Positions 9,274 to 21,639 of a stretch of 50,970 nucleotides of DNA are shown one piece after another. Every line of letters begins with the position of its first letter. Within the stretch, counting starts at the first letter, position 1. The stretch lies in NCBI RefSeq assembly GCF_025127995.1, contig NZ_JAHLYP010000008.1, positions 1 through 50,970 on the forward strand. Direction: 5' to 3'. The notes beneath the pieces are model-generated. The model was not told where the DNA came from. It made no database searches and saw only the letters and a program-made list of their open reading frames with translations. Both the position numbers and the translations under genes were made by a program. Source of the stretch: Synechococcus sp. CS-1332 (GTDB lineage: Bacteria; Cyanobacteriota; Cyanobacteriia; PCC-6307; Cyanobiaceae).

Positions 9274-10173
9274 TCAGGCTGCCACTGCTTCCAGAGCCGG
9301 CCCCCTATCTGACCCCTGGCCCGGTAGCCTCGGCAGGCTGAGCGCCTCTGCCCTTTCCTCGCGTCGGCGCCGCAGGCTGAGGGGCCCGTAGAGACCGCCG
9401 GCCTGCTCCAGCTCCACCTTGCCCTGGGAGGAGAGGAACAGCAGGGCCCAGAACACCCCCACCCGATCCCGGTCCAGGTCCTCGTCCGCTGGCGAGCCGG
9501 CGGTGCCACTCTCGAGCGCCTCCGCCCAGGCGCCGACAAGGGCATCGAAGGCGACCCAATCGAGGGTCTCGGCGGTGGGCGTCCACTGCAGCAGGAAGCG
9601 GCTGAGGGCGGCGGTGGTCTCCGGCAGTTTCTCCCGGTGGGCCAGGGAAGCCACCTGGGCGATCGCGGCCCGTTCGCTGTAACGGCGCGCCCGGGGCCTG
9701 TGGCGTCCTTCCCCCCCGTCCTGCTCCAGCTGCTCGGCGATGTCCTCAAGCTGCCGGATCAGCTCCCCCAGCGTGACGGGGCGCTGCAGGGGCGGGGGTG
9801 CCACCGGACGGCGATGCAGGTGCCGCTCCGGCCGCCGGGGCAGCGCCATGGCTCCTGGCTCCCAGCCGTCGTCGTCGGCGGAGAAGGGATCCTCCAGCAG
9901 GGGTTCGGGCGGGAACGTGGCCGACTCCAGCAGCTGGGCCTTGAGCCCCACCAGCACCGAAGCCGCCAGGAACGCTTCACTGGATTCCGCCAGATCCCGT
10001 TCGTAGCTTCCCCCCTGGGGGGCCAGACGCCTGGGTGACTCAATGCGCTGGCGCAACTGGTCGAGGAAGCCGTCAATGACGGCGATCACATCCACGTCCC
10101 AGGGGTCAATGTCGCCCCGCTCCGCCGCGTCCTGGAGCAACCTTATGGCGAGTCTGGCGCCCGCTTCTGCCAC
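9274..10173 (-). CDS. scpA: Segregation and condensation protein A (ScpA)
   Basis: Kleisin subunit of the bacterial SMC condensin, bridging SMC heads during chromosome compaction. The N-terminal stretch LAIRLLQDAAERGDIDPWD, followed by VDVIAVIDGFLDQLR, is the kleisin-type start that binds the SMC neck. The C-terminal region resembles a winged helix. An upstream in-frame ATG exists at 10251, but I prefer the GTG at 10173, which has AGGA nearby and starts at the conserved part, giving 299 residues. Pro/Arg-rich low complexity separates the halves. ScpB and SMC are not in the window. Confidence 0.82.
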   Translation of the reverse strand: MAEAGARLAIRLLQDAAERGDIDPWDVDVIAVIDGFLDQLRQRIESPRRLAPQGGSYERDLAESSEAFLAASVLVGLKAQLLESATFPPEPLLEDPFSADDDGWEPGAMALPRRPERHLHRRPVAPPPLQRPVTLGELIRQLEDIAEQLEQDGGEGRHRPRARRYSERAAIAQVASLAHREKLPETTAALSRFLLQWTPTAETLDWVAFDALVGAWAEALESGTAGSPADEDLDRDRVGVFWALLFLSSQGKVELEQAGGLYGPLSLRRRREERAEALSLPRLPGQGSDRGPALEAVAA

Positions 10174-10269
10174 GCGCGATGTCCTGCTCGGGGGGGCCTT
10201 CCAAGCGCAAGCTACCGGCTGCAGACGGATGGCACCAGTCGCGGTGATCACCGAACCGCCCCATGGGCT

Positions 10270-10698
10270 TCAGTCCACGGCCAGCGAGAGGCTGCCATCG
10301 CTCCCCTCATCCCGGGATGGAGCTGAACTCTCTCCAGCCGCCGGCAGCAATCCGAGCTGGGCGTCGACGGTGGCCCGGTAGCGGCGCAGATCGTTCTCCA
10401 GTTCGCTGATCCGCACCTGCTGGGCCTCCACGTCACCGCTGCTCTGCAGGGTTTCCACTTTCCGCACCACCCCGCTCCATACGGCGTAGATCCAGGCGGC
10501 GGTGGCACCAAGGCCCCCCACCAGCAGCAGGAGGGCGGCCAGGGGCAAGGTGGTGCTCACGCCCGGCAGGAAATGCACCGTCGTGGCCGTGGTGTTCTCC
10601 AAGGTGAACATCACTGTGGCCAAGCCGAAGCTGAAGATCAGAAGGAAATTGACCTGCCGCATGGAGACCGTCGCTGTGCGATGGAGGAGCGTAGGCAT
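10270..10698 (-). CDS. LapA-domain membrane protein
   Basis: A 142-residue protein with two hydrophobic helices (about residues 16-33 and 50-72) in the order typical of LapA/DUF1049 proteins: VNFLLIFSFGLATVMFTLEN, then LPLAALLLLVGGLGATAAWIY. A coiled-coil-like cytoplasmic tail follows (ISELENDLRRYRATVDAQL). In E. coli LapA/YciS is linked to LPS assembly; the role in cyanobacteria is not known. The second Met (at 10662) could be the start. It lies between ndhD and scpA on the same strand. Confidence 0.75.
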   Translation of the reverse strand: MPTLLHRTATVSMRQVNFLLIFSFGLATVMFTLENTTATTVHFLPGVSTTLPLAALLLLVGGLGATAAWIYAVWSGVVRKVETLQSSGDVEAQQVRISELENDLRRYRATVDAQLGLLPAAGESSAPSRDEGSDGSLSLAVD

Positions 10699-10776
10699 TT
10701 TTTCCGCAGGACGACGGCATCGCCTGGGAGCTGCGCAGGGTTTCGTAACCGGCCCCCGCGGTCAGTGGGCTGGGGA

Positions 10777-12435
10777 TCAGCCGAGGGCCGGGGCGTGCAG
10801 CAGGGCAGGGGGCAGGGTGCCGAAGGCCCCGGAGGCCATCACCGCAGGCACCGGTGGACGCCCCACCTTCACCAGGGCGATGGATTCCCGGTCCACCAGG
10901 GCCTCGATCGCGGCGCGGTAGCTGTCGGTGACCAGGCGGGGATAGAGGCCGATGCCGATGATCGGCACCAGCAGGCAGGAGATCACATAGATCTCGCGGG
11001 GTTCGGCATCCACCAGGTGGGTATGGGAGGCCAGCTCGTTGTTCTCTTTGCCGAAGAAGATCTCCCGCAGCATCGAGAGCAGGTAGATGGGGGTGAGGAT
11101 CACGCCCACGGCCGCGAGCACCGCAATCACGATGCGGAAGCTCATGCTGTAGGCCTCGCTGGTGACGAAGCCCACGAACACCATCAGCTCTGAAACGAAG
11201 CCGCTCATGCCGGGAAGGGCCAGGGAGGCCAGGGAGCAGATGGTCCAGAGGGCGAACATCTTGCGCATTTTCTGACCGATGCCGCCCATCTCGTCGAGCT
11301 GGAGGGTGTGGGTGCGGTCGTAGGTGGCACCCACCAGGAAGAACAGGCTGGCTCCGATCAGGCCATGGCTGATCATCTGGAGCATGGCGCCACTGGTGCC
11401 CAGGGCGCTGAAGCTGCCGATGCCGATCAGCACGAAGCCCATGTGGCTGATCGAGCTGTAAGCGATCTTGCGCTTGAGGTTGCGCTGGGCGAAGGAGGTG
11501 AGAGCGGCGTAAATGATGTTGATCACCCCCAGGATCACCAGCAAGGGGGCGAACTGAACGTGGGCTTCCGGCAGCAGCTGCACGTTGAAGCGCAACAGGG
11601 CATAGCCGCCCATCTTCAGCAGGATGCCCGCCAGCAGCATGTGAACAGGGGCCGTGGCCTCCCCGTGGGCATCCGGGAGCCAGGTGTGCAGGGGCACCAC
11701 CGGCAGCTTGACGCCGAAGGCGATCAGGAGGGCGGCGTAGCAGAGCACCTGGAAGCCGCTGCCGAACTCCTTGGCCGCCAGAACCGTGTACTCGAAGCTG
11801 GGGGCACCACCTCCGTAGAAGGCCATCGCCAGGCCCGCCAGGAGGATGAACAGGGAGCTGCCGGCGGTGTAGAGGATGAACTTGGTGGCGGCGTACTGGC
11901 GCTTCTTGCCCCCCCAGATGGCCAGGAGCAGGTACACCGGCAGCAGCTCGAGCTCCCAGGCCAGGAAGAACAGGAGCATGTCCTGCACGGCGAACACGGC
12001 GATCTGGCCGCCGTCCATGGCCAGGAGCAGGAAGTAGAAGAGCTTCGGCTTGAAGGTCACCGGCCAGGCCGCCAGGCAGGCCAGGGAGGTGATGAAGCTG
12101 GTGAGCAGGATCAGGGGCATGGAGATCCCGTCGGCCCCCACCGACCAGGCCAGACCCAGATCGGGCAGCCACTCCACCCGCTCCACCAGCTGCAGGCCTG
12201 GATCAGCAGGGTCGTAGCCGCGCAGGTAGGCGCCCACGGTCACCAGGAAGGTGGTGAGGGCAACGCCGAGGGCGTACCAGCGCACCTGCTTGCCATCGCC
12301 CTTGTCAGGCACGAAGGGGATCAGCAGAGCGGCGCCGATCGGGAACAGAATCGCGGTGCTCAGCCAGGGAAAGGGCACAGAACGGTGCTGTCCATCTGGC
12401 CGGAGTGTAGATATCCCCGCCTCCCCCACACCCAC
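10777..12435 (-). CDS. ndhD: NAD(P)H-quinone oxidoreductase chain 4 (NdhD)
   Basis: Proton-pumping, antiporter-like membrane subunit of NDH-1 (NuoM/ND4). About 14 hydrophobic helices are visible with the family blocks [17 protein letters not shown] (about residue 235), [18 protein letters not shown] and [17 protein letters not shown] expect the NdhD1/NdhD2 class from the pairing with the adjacent ndhF, but paralogue type is an inference. No ATG lies near the conserved start. The 552-residue frame begins at a GTG, and other GTGs (for example at 12378) are as plausible. ndhF lies 60 bp upstream on the same strand. Confidence 0.94.
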   Translation of the reverse strand: MGVGEAGISTLRPDGQHRSVPFPWLSTAILFPIGAALLIPFVPDKGDGKQVRWYALGVALTTFLVTVGAYLRGYDPADPGLQLVERVEWLPDLGLAWSVGADGISMPLILLTSFITSLACLAAWPVTFKPKLFYFLLLAMDGGQIAVFAVQDMLLFFLAWELELLPVYLLLAIWGGKKRQYAATKFILYTAGSSLFILLAGLAMAFYGGGAPSFEYTVLAAKEFGSGFQVLCYAALLIAFGVKLPVVPLHTWLPDAHGEATAPVHMLLAGILLKMGGYALLRFNVQLLPEAHVQFAPLLVILGVINIIYAALTSFAQRNLKRKIAYSSISHMGFVLIGIGSFSALGTSGAMLQMISHGLIGASLFFLVGATYDRTHTLQLDEMGGIGQKMRKMFALWTICSLASLALPGMSGFVSELMVFVGFVTSEAYSMSFRIVIAVLAAVGVILTPIYLLSMLREIFFGKENNELASHTHLVDAEPREIYVISCLLVPIIGIGLYPRLVTDSYRAAIEALVDRESIALVKVGRPPVPAVMASGAFGTLPPALLHAPALG

Positions 12436-12495
12436 CGGATGGGCGTTGTCACACGCAGCGGGGGGCGGCCCGGCCGACGGCGGGATGGCCGGGAC

Positions 12496-14508
12496 TCAGC
12501 CGAAGGCCCCGAACAGCAGCACCAGGCCGATGACACCGCCGAACACGATCAGGGCATAGAACTGCACGCGGCCGGTCTCGAAGTACTTGAGACCCTCGCC
12601 GCTGCCCAGGGTGAGCAGGCCGGTCAGGTTGACCACCCCATCCACCACCTTGGAGTCGACGTCGAGCACCTGGCGGGCCAGCCGGCGGCTGCCCTGCACG
12701 AAGAGCTTCTCGTTGATGGCATCGAGATACCACTTGTTGACCAGGAAGCGGTTGATCGCTGGGAACCGACCCGCCACGGCGGTGCCGAGGTCGATGCGGT
12801 GCAGGGCGTAGGCCAGAACGGCCAGGCCGATGCCCAGGCTGGAGATGGCCACCGAGGCACCGGCCAGGGGCAGGAACTCCCCCCAGCTGAAATGCTCGGC
12901 CACCTCGGCGGCCTCAACGGGATCGACGAGGTTGCCGAAGCGGCTGTTCCAGGGGGTGCCGAGCAGGCCGATCAGCACCGAAGGAACCGCCAGCACCACC
13001 AGGGGGGCGGCCATCTGCCAGCCCGATTCGTGGGGATGGCTGGCGTGGCCGTGGTGACCGTCTTCGGTGGCCTCCAGGGCAGGCTGGCCCGCCGCGTTGA
13101 GCAACTGGGCGCGGATGCCGGCGTCCAGGCCGCGGAAGGGGCCTTCAAAGGTGAGGAAATAGAGCCGGAACATGTAGAAGGCGGTCATCCCGGCGGTCAG
13201 GAAGCCCATCGCCCAGAGCAGCGGAAAGCTGTTGAAGGCCTGGCCGAGGATCTCGTCCTTGCTCCAGAAGCCCGCCAAAGGAGGGATTCCGCTGATCGCG
13301 ATGCAGCCCACCAGGAAGGTGGCGGAGGTGATCGGCATGTGTTTCCTGAGGCCGCCCATCATCCGCATGTCCTGGGCCAGGACAGGCTCGTGGCCCACCA
13401 CTTCTTCCATGGCATGGATCACCGAGCCGGAGCCGAGGAAGAGCATCGCCTTGAAGAAGGCGTGGGTGACGAGGTGGAACATGCCGGCCAATGGGGCCCC
13501 GCAGCCCATGGCCAGCATCATGTAGCCCAGCTGGGAGACGGTGCTGTAGGCCAGGCCCTTCTTGAGATCCATCTGGGTGAGGGCGATGGAGGCCCCCAGG
13601 AACAAGGTGATGGTGCCGATCACGGCGATGACCACCTGCACCTGTGGGAAGGGTTCATAGACGGGCTGCAGACGGGCCACCAGGAAGACGCCGGCCGCCA
13701 CCATCGTGGCGGCATGGATCAGGGCAGAGATCGGGGTGGGGCCCTCCATGGCATCGGGCAGCCATACGTGCAGAGGGAACTGGGCCGACTTGGCCATCGG
13801 GCCCATGAACACCAGCAGGCAGAGCAGCACGGCCACCCCCGTGGGCAGGCCACCGCCAGCCACCGCCGCCGTGAGCCGCTCACCGATCTCCTCGAAGCCG
13901 AAGCTGCCGGTGGCCCAGAACAGGCCCAGGATCCCCAGCAGCAGGCCGAAGTCACCCACCCGGTTGACCACGAAGGCCTTCTGGGCGGCGTTGGCGGCGG
14001 CGTCCCGGTCGTACCAGAAGCCCACCAGCAGGTAGGAGCACATGCCCACCAGCTCCCAGAACACGTAGATCTCCAGCAGGTTGGGGCTGATCACCAGCCC
14101 GAGCATCGAGCTGCTGAACAGGGCCAGGTAGGTGAAGAAGCGGACATAGCCCTTGTCGTGGGCCATGTAGCCATCGGAATAGACCATCACCAGCAGGGCG
14201 ATGGTGGTGACGAGCGACAGCATCACGGCCCCGAGGGCGTCGACCCGGAAGCCCATCTGCAGATGGAAGCTGCCGGCGCCGGCCCAGTCGAACAGCACCT
14301 CGGTGCCCCCGGCACCGGCTAACTGTTCGGCGAGGATCGCGAAGCTGAGCACGGCGGCCATGCCCACACTGGTGATGAGCAACAGCGCCACTGGCTTGCG
14401 AAGCCGGTTAACGGTGCGGTTGAAGCTGATCAGCCCCAGGCCGGTGAGGCAGGCCCCCAGCAGCGGGAGCACTGGTATCAACCAGGCAAGTTCGGAAGCG
14501 GAGGGCAT
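12496..14508 (-). CDS. ndhF: NAD(P)H-quinone oxidoreductase subunit 5 (NdhF)
   Basis: Largest antiporter-like subunit of the NDH-1 membrane arm (NuoL/ND5), 670 residues. Diagnostic blocks: FWELVGMCSYLLVGFWYDR (about residue 130), FPLHVWLPDAMEGPTPISAL (about 228), AYSTVSQLGYMMLAMGCGA and HLVTHAFFKAMLFLGSGSV (about 330), then a lateral-helix type C-terminus. This fits NdhF1 of the respiratory/cyclic NDH-1L complex. NdhF3/F4 of the CO2-uptake complexes are related, but no CupA/CupB gene is adjacent. It precedes ndhD on the same strand and probably shares its transcript. Confidence 0.95.
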   Translation of the reverse strand: MPSASELAWLIPVLPLLGACLTGLGLISFNRTVNRLRKPVALLLITSVGMAAVLSFAILAEQLAGAGGTEVLFDWAGAGSFHLQMGFRVDALGAVMLSLVTTIALLVMVYSDGYMAHDKGYVRFFTYLALFSSSMLGLVISPNLLEIYVFWELVGMCSYLLVGFWYDRDAAANAAQKAFVVNRVGDFGLLLGILGLFWATGSFGFEEIGERLTAAVAGGGLPTGVAVLLCLLVFMGPMAKSAQFPLHVWLPDAMEGPTPISALIHAATMVAAGVFLVARLQPVYEPFPQVQVVIAVIGTITLFLGASIALTQMDLKKGLAYSTVSQLGYMMLAMGCGAPLAGMFHLVTHAFFKAMLFLGSGSVIHAMEEVVGHEPVLAQDMRMMGGLRKHMPITSATFLVGCIAISGIPPLAGFWSKDEILGQAFNSFPLLWAMGFLTAGMTAFYMFRLYFLTFEGPFRGLDAGIRAQLLNAAGQPALEATEDGHHGHASHPHESGWQMAAPLVVLAVPSVLIGLLGTPWNSRFGNLVDPVEAAEVAEHFSWGEFLPLAGASVAISSLGIGLAVLAYALHRIDLGTAVAGRFPAINRFLVNKWYLDAINEKLFVQGSRRLARQVLDVDSKVVDGVVNLTGLLTLGSGEGLKYFETGRVQFYALIVFGGVIGLVLLFGAFG

Positions 14509-14605
14509 CCTGGGGGCTCTGTTGGCGCGAGTTTAGGCAGGCTCGCCCGAATGGCCCCGGCTCTGTGGGGGCCTGCCCATCGACCTCAGCCGATCGACGG
14601 GAGCT

Positions 14606-15358
14606 TCAGCCCAGCCAGTGGGCCAGGGCGGTGCGCGAGAAGGTCGTGGCGCCGAGGCCGATCCAGCGATGGGACCACCAGATCACACCGATGGCGATGG
14701 CGATCCCCAGCTGGGAAGGCCGCAGGAATTCCGCCGCCACCAGCGTCTGACGACCATCCAAAACCGCAGCGAAGGGCAGCACCGAGGTGGCGTCCCGCAG
14801 CTCTTCGAAGGCCGGTCCGAAGCGGTTGCGCAGGCGCCGGTCCCCGTTCCAGACGGCAAACAGGTGGTGGCCGATCAGTCCCACGCAGGCCACCAGCGTG
14901 AAGCTGGTGCCGATCCAGAGCAGGTGGGTGGCGCACCACAGCACCTGGCCCACCGCCTGGGGATGGCGGCTCACCCGGATGATCCCCGTGGCGTACAGCC
15001 GCACCTGGGGCCTCAGCAGCGCCGGAATCTCCAGCAGGTTGTAGGTGGCCGGATACAGAAACAGGAAGCTGATGGCCGTGCCGATCCAGACCACAGGCAC
15101 GATCCAGGGCTGCTCCTGCAGGTTCCAGAGCCTCAGGCCGTCGTAGCGGTGGGCCAGGAAGTAGCCCACCACCACCACCGCCGAGGGGATGCTGAGACCG
15201 GCGAACAGCAGCCGCCAGAGCCGGGCCCCGATCCGTGCCTCCCCCCAGGCCCTCAGGGAGGCCCCGCCACTGTGGATCAGGGCGAAGAAGATCAGCAAAG
15301 CCAGCATCACCACGCTGCTGTGCTGGGGTCCCGCCGTCAGCAGGGGAAGCGAGGCCAT
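14606..15358 (-). CDS. NnrU family membrane protein, Z-ISO (15-cis-zeta-carotene isomerase)-like
   Basis: About 250 residues with five to six hydrophobic helices. Family blocks are LIFFALIHSGGASLR at the N-terminus, ARLWRLLFAGLS, and the conserved VRLYATGIIRVSRHPQAVGQ near residue 125, whose His residues are the likely heme ligands in Z-ISO. Plant Z-ISO, a heme protein isomerising 15-cis-zeta-carotene, belongs to this family. Phytoene desaturase and phytoene synthase lie 2-4 kb away, which supports a carotenoid role, but bacterial NnrU proteins have other suggested roles. The frame is open further upstream; I take the ATG at 15358. It is divergent from rbcR. Confidence 0.75.
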   Translation of the reverse strand: MASLPLLTAGPQHSSVVMLALLIFFALIHSGGASLRAWGEARIGARLWRLLFAGLSIPSAVVVVGYFLAHRYDGLRLWNLQEQPWIVPVVWIGTAISFLFLYPATYNLLEIPALLRPQVRLYATGIIRVSRHPQAVGQVLWCATHLLWIGTSFTLVACVGLIGHHLFAVWNGDRRLRNRFGPAFEELRDATSVLPFAAVLDGRQTLVAAEFLRPSQLGIAIAIGVIWWSHRWIGLGATTFSRTALAHWLG

Positions 15359-15476
15359 GGGGTGTGGTGTCCGGGAACGGATGTGACAGGCCGATTCTTG
15401 CCACCGGGCGAGCCCCCTAGAGTTCCGCACGGCCTGCCGGCTCCGGCGAACGGTCCCCCCGCGGCCTCCCCGACCC

Positions 15477-16478
15477 ATGGCAGATCTGCCTTTCACCCTC
15501 GACCAGCTGCGCATCCTGCGGGCCATCGCCAGTGAGGGCAGCTTCAAGAAGGCGGCCGACAGCCTTTATGTCACCCAGCCGGCGGTCAGCCTGCAGATCC
15601 AGAACCTGGAGAAGCAGCTCGATGTGTCGCTGTTCGACCGCGGCGGCCGCAAGGCCCAGCTCACCGAAGCCGGCCACCTGCTGCTCAGCTACTGCGACCG
15701 GATCCTGAGCCAGTGCCAGGAGGCCTGCCGGGCCCTTGATGATCTCCACAACCTTCGCGGCGGCTCCCTGGTGGTGGGAGCGAGCCAGACCACGGGCACC
15801 TATCTGATGCCCCGCATGATCGGCCTGTTCCGCCAGAAATACCCCGACGTGGCGGTGCAACTGCAGGTGCACAGCACCCGCCGCACCGGCTGGAGCGTGG
15901 CCAACGGGCAGATCGACCTGGCGATCATCGGCGGCGAGCTGCCGGCGGATCTCAACGACCTGCTGCAGGTGGTGCCCTACGCCAACGACGAGCTGGCCCT
16001 GGTGCTGCCCCCCAAGCACCCCCTCGCCCGTCTGCCCGAGCTCACCAAGGACGATCTCTACCGCCTGGGATTCGTCTGCCTGGACGCCCAGTCCACCACC
16101 CGCAAGATGGTGGACCAGCTGCTGAGCCGCTCCAAGCTCGACGTGCAGCGGCTCAAGATCGAAATGGAGCTCAACTCCTTCGAGGCGATCAAGAACGCCG
16201 TCCAGGCGGGCCTGGGGGCGGCGTTTCTGCCGGTGGTGTCAATTGAGCGGGAGCTGGCCGCCGGCACCCTGCATCGCCCCCAGGTGGCCGATCTGATGGT
16301 GCGGCGCCAGCTGAAGCTGATCACCCACCCCGCCCGTTACTGCTCCCGGGCGGCCGACGCCTTCCGTCGCGAGGTGCTGCCGGTGTTCGCCAGCCCGGAC
16401 AGCCCCCTGCGCCAGGTGCAGCCTTCGCCGGGGCCGGCCGAGCGCAACGGCACTAGAACTGATCGGCCTCCGGTGTGA
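15477..16478 (+). CDS. rbcR: LysR-family regulator RbcR (CbbR/Ycf30 type)
   Basis: Residues 5-65 form the LysR winged helix: [58 protein letters not shown]. The effector domain follows ([19 protein letters not shown]). At 333 residues it is normal for the family. Of the cyanobacterial carbon-regulating paralogues (RbcR, CmpR, NdhR), the N-terminus matches RbcR as I remember it. RbcR controls Rubisco and Calvin-cycle genes. It is divergent from the NnrU-like gene across 118 bp and converges on the DUF3172 gene with a 26-nt overlap. Confidence 0.9.
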   Translation: MADLPFTLDQLRILRAIASEGSFKKAADSLYVTQPAVSLQIQNLEKQLDVSLFDRGGRKAQLTEAGHLLLSYCDRILSQCQEACRALDDLHNLRGGSLVVGASQTTGTYLMPRMIGLFRQKYPDVAVQLQVHSTRRTGWSVANGQIDLAIIGGELPADLNDLLQVVPYANDELALVLPPKHPLARLPELTKDDLYRLGFVCLDAQSTTRKMVDQLLSRSKLDVQRLKIEMELNSFEAIKNAVQAGLGAAFLPVVSIERELAAGTLHRPQVADLMVRRQLKLITHPARYCSRAADAFRREVLPVFASPDSPLRQVQPSPGPAERNGTRTDRPPV

Positions 16479-17160
16479 GGCCGACGGCGTCATCGGCGGC
16501 GCCGGCGACGCCCCGGGTCTGGAACTTGTTGCCGGTGATGTCGGTCTGGTAGACGCAGCGGACGACGGGCTTGTCGCGCACCGAGCCGATGTAGGCGAAG
16601 GTGTTCATGCGCTGTTTGCACTGGCGCATCTGCTCGGCGGTCACCGCCCCTTCCTTCTGCAGCACCGACCAGTTCTCCCGGCGGATGACACAGCCGGGCT
16701 GGAGCGTGGGCTGGGTCACGAAGCTGCTGCTCGGGTTCATCGTGGTGTACAGCTCAATGTCCATCACGAAGGCGCTGGCGCCCCACTGTTTGCAGAATTC
16801 GGGGTCGGGAACCGCCATGTCGAGCTGCTGGGCGCTGGCGATATTGCCCTGGTTGCCCTGGGTGGTGCTGGTCACGGCGCTGCCGATGCCGATGCCCACC
16901 ACCAGCACCCCCGCCAGCACCGCCACGGTGGCCACATTGAGCTGAATGTTGGGGCCGCCGCCGCCCGGGGGGCCGCCGCCGTTGCCGGAGGGGGGCCGAC
17001 CGCCACCACCACCGCCGTTCGTCTCCCGACGTCCCTTGGTCCCGGTGCGCGGGTCATCCCGGCGGCCGTAGCCCGTGGAAAACCGGTCGGTGCGCTCGTC
17101 GTAGCCATCGGCCCGGGGGTCGTAGCGGTCGGGTCGGCCGCTGCTGCGGGAGCGGGTCAC
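16453..17160 (-). CDS. DUF3172 family membrane-anchored protein
   Basis: The 235 residues split into a charged Arg/Asp/Tyr-rich N-terminus (1-45), a Gly/Pro-rich spacer (46-70), one transmembrane helix ([20 protein letters not shown], about 74-95) and a conserved C-terminal domain with four Cys. That domain has [33 protein letters not shown] and [15 protein letters not shown]. This matches the cyanobacteria-specific DUF3172 family of unknown function. Paired Cys suggest disulfides on the non-cytoplasmic side. Its GTG start overlaps the ndhM stop (GTGA), so it is coupled to ndhM. Its 3' end overlaps rbcR by 26 nt. Confidence 0.85.
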   Translation of the reverse strand: MTRSRSSGRPDRYDPRADGYDERTDRFSTGYGRRDDPRTGTKGRRETNGGGGGGRPPSGNGGGPPGGGGPNIQLNVATVAVLAGVLVVGIGIGSAVTSTTQGNQGNIASAQQLDMAVPDPEFCKQWGASAFVMDIELYTTMNPSSSFVTQPTLQPGCVIRRENWSVLQKEGAVTAEQMRQCKQRMNTFAYIGSVRDKPVVRCVYQTDITGNKFQTRGVAGAADDAVGLTPEADQF

Positions 17161-17504
17161 AGGGTTTCCGGGCTGCGGGGCAGGCCCATCGAGTAATTGA
17201 GCACCCGGGCCTCAGGGTTGTAGCTCACCTCACCGGCTTGGAGCATCTGCCGGATGAGGCCCTCGAGTTCGGAGCCGATGCGGCGCAGGCTGTAGTCACT
17301 GAGCTCCTGGCCGGCCTGGGCCGCCACCAGTGCCCTGAACTGGCCACGCACCTTCTCAAGGGCCGCTTCGTCCCAGAGGAACTCGTTATCGGGATCGATG
17401 TCGAGGGTCAGCTGATCCGGGTCGGGGATGAGATCGTCGTTCTCGACCCGCGCCGTGAACAGACGGATGTGGCGGGTGGTGGACTTGAGCAGCGTCTCGA
17501 CCAT
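17157..17504 (-). CDS. ndhM: NAD(P)H-quinone oxidoreductase subunit M (NdhM)
   Basis: Oxygenic-photosynthesis-specific peripheral subunit of NDH-1. The 115-residue protein begins [20 protein letters not shown] and contains [13 protein letters not shown] and a C-terminal [16 protein letters not shown], all typical of NdhM. The frame is open far upstream, through the divergent pds start, so I use the ATG at 17504. The TGA is shared with the GTG of the DUF3172 gene. A 165-bp intergenic stretch separates it from the divergent pds gene. Confidence 0.95.
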   Translation of the reverse strand: MVETLLKSTTRHIRLFTARVENDDLIPDPDQLTLDIDPDNEFLWDEAALEKVRGQFRALVAAQAGQELSDYSLRRIGSELEGLIRQMLQAGEVSYNPEARVLNYSMGLPRSPETL

Positions 17505-20016
<2,512 letters not shown>

Positions 20017-20020
<4 letters not shown>

Positions 20021-21639
20021 AGCGGCGTTCCATCTGCCAGGCCCACGGGCCTTCGATGCTGCTGTGCCTGTCTGTCCGCCTCACCCGTTTCGCCATGGCG
20101 GCCTGCATCGGAAGTCTGCCGTTTCCATCACTGGCCTGGGCCCAGTCCCTGCCGGCCTCGGTCAGCCCACCTGAGGTCAAGGACGTGGAAGGTCTGGGGG
20201 CGGGATGGCCCGGCCCGATGCCCACCGCTGACCGTTTGCCCGCTTTGCCCAGCGACCTGCTGGGGGCCCTGACGATGGAGCAGGCGGCGGCCTGGGCCGT
20301 GGACCGGAATCCCGTGGTGCGCTCCGCCTACCAGTCCCTGGTGGCCACCCAGAACAGCCTCGGTGCGGCCTACGCCAGCTGGTGGCCCACCCTCAATCTC
20401 AGCCTCAACGGCGGGCCCTACGGCTCCAAGACCTTCTACAACTACCCCTTCAGCGCCTCCGCTGGTTTCCCGACCGGCACCTCCAGCCTCGCCAATGCAC
20501 GCGTCTTCGAGGCGAGCTACTTCCAGGCCATCGGCCAGATCGATACCACATGGAACCTGATCGATCCCACCCGCTCGGCAACGATCTGGCAGAACAAGTA
20601 CCTGGTGCGCCAGGCAGCGGACACCTATGTGATCACCCGCCGCGACCAGCGCCTCAAGACCCAGTCCGCCTTCATCGATCTGCAGCGGGCCGTGGCCGCC
20701 GTGAAGACCGGCCGGGAGATCGTCGAGAACGATGAGCTGTTGTACCGCCTCGCCCTGACCCGGGTGCAGATGGGGGTGGCCTCCAAGCTGGAGGTCTTCA
20801 AGCAGCAGACCGTCCTGCTGGCCGATCGCCAGTCGCTGCTGGCTGCTGAGCAGCAGGTGGAGACCGCCCGGGCCAACCTGGCCCAGCTGCTGGCCACCCC
20901 CAGCCCCGACGCCCTCTCACCGGCCTCGCCCTTGACGCCGCTCGGCGCCTGGGGCCACGCCCTCGACGACACGATCAACGCCAGCCTGGCTTACCGCAAG
21001 GTGCTGGAACAGCAACTGCTCGCCATCCAGACCAATGAGGCCCAGGCCCGGATCTACCTGGCCACCTACCGACCCACCCTGCAGCTGATCACCTCCCTGT
21101 ACTGGACCAAGGGCGTGGGCTATCTGTCCCAGGGGCCGCCGTTCGTGCCCGATGCCCGCTCCGATGCCTGGAACGGATCGGCCCTGCTGCAGCTCACCTT
21201 CACCGGCTTCGACGGCGGTCAGGCCCGCATGAACGCCGCCGCGGCCCGCCGTCAGGCGGCGGCCGCCGCCGAGACCTACAGCGCCACCCTGCTGCAGGTG
21301 CGCAGTGAGGTGCAGTCCCTGGTGGCCCAGGCCCGCTCCGGCCGCAGCATCGTGGTGGCCGGCGCCGAACGGGTCAAGGCGGCCAACGGGGCGCTGCGCC
21401 TCCAGACCCTGCGTTTCAACGCCGGCTACGGCACGATCACCGATGTGGTCCAGGCCCAGCAGGAGATCAGCCAGGCGGTCAGCTCCTACATCCAGAACCT
21501 GGCCAACTACAACGACGTTTTGGTGCAGCTCAGCCGCTCGAGCGGCCTGCCCGTTCAGCCTGATCCCGCCCTTCTGGAGGCGGTGGGCAATCCCCTGCAG
21601 ACCCTGCGGCTGCCGACACGGATGGCGCAGATGCGCTGA
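20017..21639 (+). CDS. TolC-family outer-membrane efflux protein
   Basis: The 540 residues begin with a long signal peptide (hydrophobic core about 27-40, then PSLAWAQ). A family-typical opening follows (LTMEQAAAWAVDRNP). Two OEP repeats show the alternating helical and strand pattern, for example RVQMGVASKLEVFKQQTVLL, SALLQLTFTGFDGGQAR-like stretches and LRFNAGYGTITDVVQAQQEI. It should form a trimeric outer-membrane channel for export. The ATG overlaps the crtB stop (ATGA); alternative in-frame ATGs at 20056 and 20095 would give a more standard signal peptide. A DevBCA exporter lies about 4 kb away and lacks its own TolC, so this is a plausible partner. Its 3' end overlaps the next, convergent gene by 110 nt. 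Confidence 0.88.

Noticed and set aside
11308-14322. Plus-strand open frame of 1004 codons antisense to ndhD and ndhF
   Set aside because: It is rich in His, Gln, Gly and Glu, as expected from the complement of GC-rich membrane-protein genes, and lies opposite clear ndhF/ndhD coding sequence.
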